This document shows, in pieces, positions 1 to 12,262 of a DNA stretch of 64,000 nt. Location of the stretch: the NCBI GenBank assembly GCA_963556255.1, contig OY744605.1:436352-500351 (forward strand), given 5' to 3'. Within the stretch, counting starts at the first letter, position 1, and each line of letters begins with the position of its first letter. A model generated the notes under the pieces. The model searched no databases. It worked only from the letters and a program-made list of their open reading frames with translations, and was not told the DNA's origin. Both the position numbers and the translations under genes were made by a program. Source of the stretch: Allolobophora icterica (taxonomy: Eukaryota; Annelida; Clitellata; Crassiclitellata; Lumbricidae).

Positions 1-5
1 TTCAG

Positions 6-3000
6 GATGAAAAAATTAACGAAATTATGAGAAACCTGCAACAAATGACAGTGAGTCTTGTTTCTTGTTTGTTAGTTTTACTTCGTAAAGTTTTGAGAAT
101 TTTTCAGTTATATATTACTATCTTACGGTAAGAAGGTAATGTAGGGAGTACTGTAAGCCATATCTTACATTACCTGAACTTACCATACCTTACCTGAACT
201 TACCTTAACTTAACCTATACTTAACTGAACTTATCTGAACGTGCCTGAACTAACCTTAGCGGACTGCATCTTACCATACCATACCTACTATAGATGTTGA
301 ATATCTGATGCATTTCTGCCTTGTAGGTTCAGATGAGGGACTTGGATGACCGGATGCCAACGGACGAGGTTCTTGATGGATTTGTCTCTTGGTCCACCCT
401 AGAAGACGCTCTCAAAGGACTGAAGCTCGAATTTGACCAGTTCACTGGACCTCAGGACAACCAGCAGACATCAACATTCAAAGATCAAGGTCCTTCTGCT
501 CAGGAAACTGACCAGACACTGACCAGAAATGACCAGACGCAGACCAGAAATGACCAGACGCAGACCAGAAATGACCAGACGCAGACCAGAAATGACCAGA
601 CCCTGGTGACCAGAAATGACCAGACGCAGACCAGAAATGACCAGACCCTGGTGACGCAGGAGAGTGACCCGGATCTGGTCAAGACGGCTGACCAAATGGT
701 TTCGCAGGTGACTGCTATGGAGGCAGAGGTTGACAGTACCAAGGATCAGGTACGTTGCATCATGTCTTTAAATTCCTCTCAGAGTTGTATGGACTATATT
801 TAAGCGGTAAAATCAAATGGCTCATTATACAGAGATTCAGTTCTAATCAAGGCTGTAGTGGTAAAATTAGAGGTGAGTACACGCTATAGGTTAGTTTTCC
901 GAAACATGCATACATACATACATACATGTCATACATGCATGCTTACATACATACATACATACATATCTATATACATTGATATTTACTTAAACATGCATAT
1001 GTATATTTTGCCATCTTCCCATGAGTTCTGACTGGTCTTTGTTTCCTTCTTCCTCAGCAGTCTCGTCCTGTGTCCCGTTCCCGACGTCGTTCACGCATGT
1101 CTGTTGTCGGAACTCCAGCAGGACCTTCGTTCGAATTGATCGATCTGCTTGAGCGACTTGGCAAGCTCACGAGCCAACACGAAGTGCTCGAGGCTCGCGT
1201 CGACCTGCTCGAGGTGAGAGGCAGCCAGGCGATAGCTGTTCCGCTTGAATAATTTACATGATAGACTCGCGGTGCCAGGCGGCAATCGGTCTTGTTTTTC
1301 GTGAATATTTAATGCAATTGATGTTTATTGTGATGTTGGCAGCGTGTTTTCCTCTCAGAAACAGATGTCAGCACAGTCTTTTGCAAAACGTTTCATGCAG
1401 TTTTACACTGAAATTGAAAATGTCAATCACTATATGACTGTATTGCATGCTTAACTCTGTTGCTTCAGACTTTCTCTTAACGGAGTTTAATCCTCACTCA
1501 ACAATTCTTATGCTATGGCTACAGAGAGTGTTTAGGTGCTGTTAGGTCTACATTGTTTTATAAGTGATTGGTTTAGTATTGTCATCTGCGTCATAATTGT
1601 CATCATTAACATCATCATCATTATTGTCACTGTCATCATTACCATCATCGTCATTGTCATCATTACCATCATCGTCATTATTGTCATTGTCATCATTACC
1701 ATCATCGTCATTATTGTCATTGTCATCATTACCATCATCATCATTATTGTCATGACCTTCATCAACATCATCATCATTTTTTTATTGTCGTCATCGTCAT
1801 CATCACCATTGTCAGCAGAATGATTGTTATTGTTTATGTTTTACTATTTGTGTTTATCATTGTTTTGCCTGATCCTGCAAATGTTTGTTTATTTAACGAC
1901 TGTACTCTAGAGACCCGGCAGAATAAGTGTTTATCTGGTCATGTTATGATGAATCATGAGTTGTTTTCTATGGCACAATGAAGTCATGCACTAAGGGAGC
2001 AATGGTGCGTGACCAGGTTGGATATACATAGTTACGGGAAGCAGAGGAAGGAGGAGGGAAGTGTGGTTGATTGATTTAAGGGACTGATTGGCTGAGAACA
2101 CAAATGCTCCTTTCTTCTGTTTCAGATTGAAATGGGGAAAAAGGGTGATCTAGAATTGCTCAGGTCGCTCGGTAAGTTCTACGGTTTTGCTCTTCTGTTT
2201 TCATCGAGTGAGTGAGTGAATGAATGAATGAGTGAGTGAGAGAGAGGGCAAGAGAGAATCAGTTAGTGAGTAAGTCAGTCAGTCAGTTACTGAGTAGGTA
2301 AGTCAGTCAATCTGAAATGAGTTAGCCATTTCAATCACTCAATGAGTCAGTCAGTCATTCAGTCAGTCAGTTAATCAGTTCGTCAGTCAGTCAAACAGTC
2401 TGTCAATCAGTCAGTCACTCATTCAATCAACCAATCAATCAATCAATCAGACGAGCAGTCCAGTAGTAAAACTGTTTTTGGCAAATGTCAAGTATGCATC
2501 GAATGGTCACATGAGGTCGTTGAGTTGAATCAATTAGAAGAATGTCAGAGACCAAGATAACAGCTGAAGAATTAATAAAATAGATTACAAGACAATGGCT
2601 GATAAATTGGCATCTGTGCTTTGTATATCTGTAATTGTCTTATCTGTATTTATCTTTAATTCTCTTCCTCGAATTTGTCATCAGCTGCGGACCTTCAGCT
2701 GATCGGTGAAAAGGTCGATCGAAACAGGGAGCCAGTGAAAGCGGGTAGACTGTTGATGTTGTGGACTTTGTTGTTAGACTCTGATGCTTTGCATGCGAAT
2801 TTTCACTACTAACCTTGTCACTAACCTTTGGCGTAATATTTTGGGAGCTTAATTTGCATGCATAATTTATGAAGAGCATGTTGCATGTATAATTTATGAG
2901 GAGTATATTGCATGGGTAATAAATGAGAAGCTGATTGCATACATAATATATTGCATTATAATTAATACGTTTAATTTTATTGTATTATAATTGGACAAGC

Positions 3001-6000
3001 CAAGTATGTTTGATGGTGGCAGAGTGGGTTAGGTTTACGATGAGATTCGTAATGGACTCAGGGCTGTCATTCGTACATGGCTTGGGCCTATTAAAAAGCA
3101 GGTAAGAGCGGATGAGGTTTTTAATGGGGCTACATAAAAGTTTATGGCTGGCTGAGGGACAGATGAGTTTTTTAATGGCCCTATAGAATGCCAGTGTGCA
3201 CTAGAGCGATTGGCAGGAATTGACATCAATGGCACTGCTCTATACAGAGTTCAATGGCTCCATTTATCATTTTCTCTCTTCATTCGGCATTTATGTTCAT
3301 CTCTTTCGTTCTGTTCTGTTCTGTTCTGTGCTGTGCTGTGTGTGTGTGTGTGTGTGTGTCTGTCTGTGTGTCTCTATGTGTGTGTGTGTGTTTGTGTGCG
3401 TGTGCGTGTGTGTGGGGCTTTTGTTCTCAGTGTCTTGTTTCATTTTTACTGAATTTCTAATTTATTGCTTCTCTGCACTCAGATGTTTAATAGAAGCCAT
3501 TGATGTGTTGTGCTTCTGTGGTTGTCTGTTTAGTTTGACCTTGTTTCCATGGCAACTGGTCTAACATTTCCTTAGTCTAGAGATAGTCTGACTTCGTTTC
3601 CATGGCAACTGGTTTAACATTTCCGTAGTCTAGAGATAATCCTACTTTGTTTCCATGGCAACTGGTCTAACATTTCCGTAGTCTAGACTCTAGAGATAAT
3701 CCTACTTTGTTTCCATAGCAACTGGTCTACTGTTTCCTTAGTCTAGAGATAGTCTGACTTCGTTTCCATGGCAACTGGTTTAACATTTCCGTAGTCTAGA
3801 GATAATCCTACTTTGTTTCCATGGCAACTGGTCTAACATTTCCTTAGTCAGTAGATAGTCTAACGATCTTTTTGTAGAACTTTCTTACATTTTCGTTTTC
3901 AGGAGAATGTAAAAGCTAAGCGCAGGGCACCATCTTACTCATGAGCACTGCGTCAAGGTAGAGGGGTTGTCTTAAGTTACCAAGTGAACAAGGTTGCCAG
4001 ACAGATTCTCGATAGTGTACTGGCTGCCTCTCTGCCTTAGTGGACTGAATTTCAGGATACTGATCTGACTACGACTTGGCTTTGTGCATTAGACACTGGC
4101 GCAATAGAAGTTGCTAATTAGTATTAGTGGTTAGCATGCCAGACTAACAACCTAGAGGTCAGGAGTTCAAATCTTCACCATCACAAAAAGATGAATGCTC
4201 CACTTACAATCCCTATTCACTCGGCAATAAAATGAATGTACGCTGTTGGTGGGATGTTCAGATGACAAGGAGGAGGACTGACCACCGACCCTTATTTGCC
4301 GAGGCTAAGAAAATGAAGTCGTTAACACTTCATTTGCAACGCATGCTCTGCCTCTGAGATTAGCATAGCGGATTGTTGCACTGGGGATGAACTGAATGGC
4401 CAATGAGACTGAATGAGACTGATTAACATTTACAATAATTATTAGTTCAATGACATCTTACAAATTTATATAACAGCAACGTGATCATCATCATGACAAG
4501 CATATTCAACATCATCATCGTCGTCATCATCATCACCATCTTCGTCGTTATCATCATCATCGTCATCATCACCACTACCACCACCACACCACCACCACCA
4601 TCATCATCGTCGTCATCGCTATCATCATCATCACCACTACCACCACCACACCACCACCATCATCGTCGTCGTCGTTATCATCATCATCGTCATCACCACC
4701 ACTACCACCACCACACCACCACCACCATCATCATCGTCGTCATCGCTATCATCATCATCGTCATCATCACCACTACCACCACCACACCACCACCATCATC
4801 GTCGTCGTTATCATCATCATCGTCATCACCACCACCACACCACCACCATCATCATCGTCATCATCGCTATCATCATCATCGTCATCATCACCACTACCAC
4901 CACCACACCACCACCATCATCATCGTCGTCGTCGTTATCATCATCATGACAAGCATATTCAACATCATCATCGTCGTCATCATCATCACCATCTTCGTCG
5001 TTATCATCATCATCGTCATCATCACTACTACCACCACCACACCACCACCATCATCATCGTCGTCGTCGCTATCATCATCATCGTCATCATCCTCTGGAGT
5101 GCCTCTGTTGGGTTTCTCTTGAAATGGCATTTTCTCAATTGGCAATTAGAAGTATGTTTGCAATCATGATCTTTGTCATCATCATCATCAGTTGATCACC
5201 ATAGTTATCGTCATCATCAACAACAGCAACTTCTATATCATCATCAGCAACAGCATCTTTATCAGGACCAGAAATCTCATTTAATCACACTGATGTCGAT
5301 GAGTTTTCTCGAAAACAAGAAACTCTTGATTGCATTTTCTGAGTAATTGTTGTAATTTCATGAAAGTTTCGTGAAGACTTTAAGGTTGTTCATCTTCTGA
5401 CGATGTATTCTTTGTTGTTGTTAGGATTCTCTGAGGGATTGAATGATCAGCTGCTGAAGATGCTGGAAGATATAGATGGTCTCAAAGACAAACAAACGCA
5501 GGTGAGACAAAACTAAACGATGTTACCTGTGAAGGAGAACTTCATGCACAAGCAGGAGAAAGGATTTTATGATGATGTATATTAGATGATAGCGATTAAC
5601 GTGCTGGACTGTCAACCAAGAAGTCAGGGGTTAAAATCCCAACCAGGACAGAAAATTTGTTTTGAGATTTCTGCTTCACCTGCATCTCTAGCCAACTCAG
5701 CTGTAGTGAGTACACTGACCATAAACTGTTGATGGGAAGATGAGATGGCGAGGAAGAGAGCCATCCATACTCATGTGCCGAGGCAGAGAAAATAAAGTTG
5801 CTAGCACTTCATACCCATGGCTGCCTCTGAGCCTAGCTCAAGTGACTGCTCTTCTTCTCTTCTTTATACTTAAAGCATAAGTATGTGCGTATATGTGAAC
5901 GATTTTCTAAGAAGGAATCTTGAAATTCAAAGGCTGAGTTAGATTGGCATCCTCAAGTGCAGCACTCCATCACACCTTTTGTTATGACAACTTCTGCTTC

Positions 6001-7235
6001 ACTTCTAGTTTCTGACTTTCTGACTTATCCGACTTTGACTTGGTTTCCATAGTGGATTTTGATTTTAACTACAACTACATCTGAAGCAACCATCGATTGT
6101 AATTGTAATTAGTAACATCTATTGTGCTGGTGTCTGATGACAAGCAGTGGCAATAGTTGAAGCAACGTGGCAAGATCTTTCACTCTGAGATTCCTATCCA
6201 TTGTCTTTGGTGAGGTTTTGATCAGATCCTGTCGTGATGTTTTTGTTTGTTGTTAGGACGTGGAGTCTTTGGACCAACTCCAGAAGCTGGCGGATTCCTT
6301 CCAGATGAATCTGGATAAACTGAATTCCTCCGTCGTCAATCTGTCGGAAGATTCTTTCAAGCACAACAATCAACTCGAGGTCAGTGCATCCGTCCTCTGC
6401 GACAGAAAATCCTCTCAGTCTAACACCTTTTACTTTCATTTTCACTCAGCACAGTGTTGCATCAACAGCATCAAAATCCATCACACATCACAGCTCAGAA
6501 ATTCACTCCAGTATATCACAGTAAACATTTTATTGAACTACACTTAACTGTGACTCTGCATTTTTGAATGAACCAAAGTAAATGAACTGTAGAATCGTAA
6601 AATTTTAATGATGCATTGGTATGCGATTGATGGAACATGGTAGCCAATTGGTTATTGTGATCTGCTTTTAACGTGGAGAGTATTGGTTCGAACCTCCTTC
6701 CCTGAGAGTGTTACTTTGTAGGGACCGTGAGCAAGTCCTTTTGCTTGGTCATTAGACAGTGGCGCTTAATAAATGCGTAATAATAATAAATGATGTAGCT
6801 ATGTTGGTATTGGAACTCTGAAGATCAGTTAGATTGGAGAAGTGCTGCGTATGTATGAGATGTTTTCTGATTTTTTTGTATTTGAGGATCTTCTCAACAA
6901 CTGCAGAGAACTTGATGAAAGAAAAGCAGACAAGGATTTCGTCCAAAGTGAAGTTGATTTGGTCAGTCACAAATGAACTCTTCCCACGTTTCATTTTCTT
7001 CCACATTTTGTTTGGCTCTATCGAAATTCTTGTTTTTTTTCTGGCTGAGTTTATAGAAGAACACTTCTGCCCATTAGATGCACTGCACTCAACTATGCAC
7101 TCTTCGTAGTTTATGTCTGTGCAGTATGACCTTCTTCACCATGCTTGAGAGGCTTTTGATCCATACAGCTATTCAACTTACATACATACGTTCTTAAGTG
7201 CATGCATGCATACGTGCACTTACGCCTGTGCATAC

Positions 7236-7299
<64 letters not shown>

Positions 7300-8655
7300 T
7301 ATTACATGCATACATACATACACAAATACATACACATATAAATATACATAGCTACATACTTGTATGTACATACATACATTATTATGACCTGTAGTGGTGT
7401 TACAATAATGACAAAAAATACATAAATATTCATATATAAATACAGTATATACATACATACATATATAAATACATTATGTATATATACATACATATATACG
7501 CATACATATATATATGCATACATATATACATAAATACATACATTCTTAAATGCATGCATAATGTAATTATGTGCATACATGGATGGTGTGATACAAGTGT
7601 CATCATATCACAGGTATGTTGCAAACATTGTCGGTTGGCATGGCACACCTGGTCTTTGTTGTTTGCTCGTTGGTGTTTGAAGGATTTATTGTTTTATAAA
7701 TCGCTTTCTAATCGATCGCCTTTTTAATCGATCGTGTGTCTCATATCGTCGATCAGTTTCTTCGTCTGATCTGTCTTTTGTTGGCTCCGTCATGGTGTCG
7801 TGTTCGTTGTCCTTCTCATTGTCTTCCTTTGTCTCCCTGTCTCTCACTCTCTCTCTCTCTCTCTGCCTGTGGTCATGGTTTTATTACGAGTGACTCTTGA
7901 CGCGCTCTATCTCGATCTCTTGATCTCTGTCTCGTGCAAAACGAACTCTTTGTGGCTGTTGAGCGTTGAAGAGACTCTTTTCCAGGCGATTATTTACAAG
8001 TCGATATCTAGATCTCAAGTGATTCTGCGAATGTCTTTTGCAATCGAAAACACAACGGAAACAGCAGTGAGAACACTTGACACGTCAGCTGTGGCTTGTC
8101 CTAGCTACCCTAGAGAATCCAATCTCGTGCACCTTTTCAAGAGATCCACTTATCGCTTTCTCAGCCTTTTTCACCGGGCAATTCTGTTTATGTACGGTAC
8201 TTTGTCTGGCTGTATGTCTGTTTGTCTCATTGTGTGTGTCTGTAAGTCTTTTCATCACAGCAGCTTATTGAATGATCCCAGACAAACCGTAACATCTGTA
8301 ACTGCTATGGTAACCATTGTTCCCATGGTTACCCTATAGTTGTCATGGTTATGAATTTATGTTCTGCAATTTTCATGCTTTTTAAAAACCTGTTTTTTAG
8401 TTTTTCTGCACAGTTTTTATTCTGCTTTTCACAGGCTTTTGTTTGTTTTGTTTTGTTGATTGTTTTTCTGTTGGTCTGTCGCGGTGTAGAAAGCGGATAA
8501 GGAGAACATGGAAGGGAAATTGAATCGAAGTCAGTTTGAGGAAACCTGTGATGAAATCAACCAGATGATTAACGACATCATCAACAGACTTATGGGCAGT
8601 GTATGTGCCTCTCTGCCTCTACCTCCCTCTGCTCCTGCCTGCCACTCCCTCTCTC

Positions 8656-8688
<33 letters not shown>

Positions 8689-11600
8689 GTCTGTCTGCCT
8701 CCCTCCTTTCTGTCTTCTGCTGTCTGCTCTTCTCTCTCTCTCTCTGCCCACCACTTTCCTTGTGTCCATTTCTCTCTGTGTTGCTGTCTTCTTGTGTTCC
8801 TCTCAAACTCTGTCCGTGTCTCCTTTTGTCCCTCTTTCTCTGTGTCCCTCTCTATGTCTCCATGTTTCCTCTCTTCCTATGTCCCTGTCTTCTCATGTCT
8901 CTCTCTTCCTATGTCCTTTTTTCCCTGTGTCCCTCTTCTTAGGTATTATGTCCTTCTCTCCATGTGTCTCTGTCTACCCGTGTCCCTCTCCCCTCTGTCC
9001 CTACCTCTCTGTCTGTCTTCTCTCTGTTTCTCTGTCTGTCTGTCTGTCTGTCTGTCTCTGTCTATCTGTCTGTTTGTCTGTCGGTCTCTGTCTCTCTGTC
9101 TCTCTGTGACTACATTCTAGATGTGTTGTTCTGTATTCAATGATGCCATTGCTACTAGATGTGAAGATCTCAGTAACTGTAGATTAATCAATGATTTGAT
9201 TTGATCACCAGAGATAGAACTGTCTGTCATCTATCAGTTGTCCTCACAATGAAAATTAATTCAAATCTTTAATCTTTTCTGCCTTTTTCAATCTTCTATA
9301 TTTTCTGTTTAGAAAAACTGCTAATGTGACTAATGAAAATTACTAATAATTCAAAAGGCATTTGAAAGACATTTCATAAAGTCTATCTCATTACAATACG
9401 TTACACCGATTTACATTACATTGATTTACATTACATGACATTACGAGGTGTGTGTTGGACGTTGACGTTCGATGTTGTGTTTGAAGCAAGGTGACTGGAA
9501 GAATGCCCTGGATCAGCTCAACAACGACCTTGATGGAAAGATGGATCGAATGGAGTTTGCTCCACATCGTGATGATCTGGAAAAGCAGCTGCGTGCTCTG
9601 GCCAAGAAGATCGCCGCTCTCCAGTCACAGGGTGGAAAGGGAGAGATGGATGAAGCGGCTGGGATTCGGAAGCAGCTCATCCAGCGCTTCCACTGCATCT
9701 CCTGTGACAGACCTCTCGACATCATCCCACAGAAGTAAGTAAGATGTAGAGCTGAGGTTGTCTCCACTGAAATTATATAATAATTATTTTTCTAATTATA
9801 TTAGTAATTATTTTTCTGATTATATTAATAATAATTATTTTTCTAATCAATTTCAAATTAGACTAATAAGTTTAAGGTAATCAGTTTTAAATAAATTTAT
9901 TTCTTGTAAAATGTTAAGTAATAAATTGTAATAGTCATTTGTAAATAAGTGAACTGCTAGAGTAAGTTAATAAATTGGATTTAATGAATTATAAATAAAT
10001 TTATTTATTCTAAAATAATTCATAAAATAAAGTTAATGAATTTTAAATGCATTTCTCCTGTGTACTAGTTAATTAATTATAGTTAATGTGTTTTAAATGA
10101 CAGTCTTTCTCCTAAAATAAGTTAATATTTAAAGTTAATGAGTTTTAAATGAATATCCTTCTCTTGTCCCTCCTGTGGCTGTTTCTCTTGTCTTATTGTT
10201 CCAACTGGTCTTGTACGTTTGGTTCCAGGGCTGTTCCATCGCTGCCGGCCGTTCCAGGACTTCCTGAAGCCAAGTCCAATCGTCCCTACATTGTCTATGA
10301 GTTGGACCAAATCAGACAACAGAAAAGAAAGTAAGGAAATACCTGATATTAATAGATAAATATCCATAAATAAATATTAATCAATAATCCAGCACCGTTT
10401 CCTTTGGCTATACAAATCGTCTTATTATTAACGATAATAATAGATGTTAAACACAAGAAATACTACTGCCAGAACTTGATGAGCAGTTATGGTTCCTATT
10501 CAGTGAAAATTTCCTCAATCTTGGTACACGTAAATCATATTTACTGTATGAAATACTCCTTTTCCACAAATCCTATCCTCTTTCCCTTACCTCTCTCGTC
10601 ACTCCAATTCATCCACCATAGCCGTCTGCCTTCCAGACGCCTTTGGATCTTGACCTGGAACCGATTTTGACCTTACCTGCCTATCGACTTTGTTTTGACT
10701 GAGCACCTGTGAATAAGTTGGTTCCCGTGACATAGCTTTCTCTGGGTGCTATATAGATCTTGAGATTACGATTATGTTTACAATTACCTTGAGTAAAATT
10801 TGTTTACAATTCCCTTGAGTAAAATATGTTTACAATTACCTTGAGTAAAACATATTTACAATTACCTTGAGTAAAACATGTTTACAATTACCTTGAGTAA
10901 AATTTTTAACATAATTATTGTAAATAAAGATAAATAATGAATATCGTCTGCTGATCAAAACTCAGTTGACATTGACTTATTGCAAATCAACTGAAGTTAA
11001 TTTTGTTGTTTTCTTGTTGTAAGTTTTGGATGGGCCCCACAGTACACAGAAGTTGTGGATCTGTATGCTACGTCAAGGGCGTGTGGGGGAAGTCACACGA
11101 TGACCTTCCCACATCGACGCCTCGTCAGGTCATCCAACCCAGGGTGAGTCACGTTGAAACCACCATCTTAAGGATGGGTCTTAGACTCTTAGTGTAACAT
11201 AGTGTTTTCATATGACAATCCTTCATTTACTTCTAATATGATGCTAGGAAATGATCAGAGGGAAATGTCCTCTTGACATGTGATATTTACTGTATGACTG
11301 TAGGAGGGGATGGACCAGTGATGTTCAGAGTTGGTGATGGAAATGATGCCATTTATTGGATTCTACCTGTTTGCTCTTTGTCGGTTGCTGCGTAAACTCC
11401 TGCTTTGGATCTCAGTTGGTGAATGCAATTTCTTTGTTGTTTTTGAATTTCATGAACAGTCCAGGGATTTATGCTGAAGAGACGCCACCAACACCACACC
11501 ATCCTCCTCCCCCATACAGGTCAGTCATCTTCTCCCCCATATAGGTCAGTCCTCCTCCTTCCCCATACAGGTCAGTCATCTTCCCATTCAACTATAATTT

Positions 11601-12206
11601 TGTGACCATCATCATTGTCATCATCATCATTTTCACTACATTATTGTTTTATCATCCTCAGCAGTGATCTGATCTGTGGGCTGCCGCATAAGCAGTTATA
11701 TTCGACTCCTGTAAAACTGTTATCATGTGCTTCTACTTAATACATGTGTGAAAGGCGCCCTGCGTGGCTGCCGTTTCTACTATATGTATGTTCACTGTAC
11801 AGCGCAGTGCGTTTGCAGGCGCTTAATTAAAGAAAAGATTATTGTTATTATTATTACTCATCTGTTTAATTTATATAGCACCATTATGAATGACTGTGAG
11901 TCAGTCGCTTGTTCTAAGGCTGTAAGCAGTGATGGATGGAGAGTGGGTAAAAAATCTCTGGATTTCTCCTGCAGCCAAAAAAGCCAGGCTGAAGGAACCA
12001 GATGAGTGACAGGTGCTTAGTCAAAACAAAATCAGTTAGGCAGGTTGAGTCAGGTTCAGTTCCAAATTGAGATGCAAAGGTCAACCAGGTCGACAGATGA
12101 CAGACAAAACAGTGGATTATTATTGTAATTAGTGTCATTATTTTTTATAGCATTTTTATGGGATGGCATTATTATAATTATTATTATTATTATAATTATT
12201 ATTATA

Positions 12207-12262
<56 letters not shown>

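Noticed and set aside
4481..5122. 213-residue plus-strand ORF of Ile/Thr/Ser/His/Pro runs
   Set aside because: Low-complexity CAT/CAC repeat inside an intron of the QRICH2-like gene.
8300..8350. ggtaaccat ... atggttacc inverted repeat as an RFX site
   Set aside because: Neither strand fits the RYYNYY-N-RRNRAC consensus; kept only as an imperfect palindrome.
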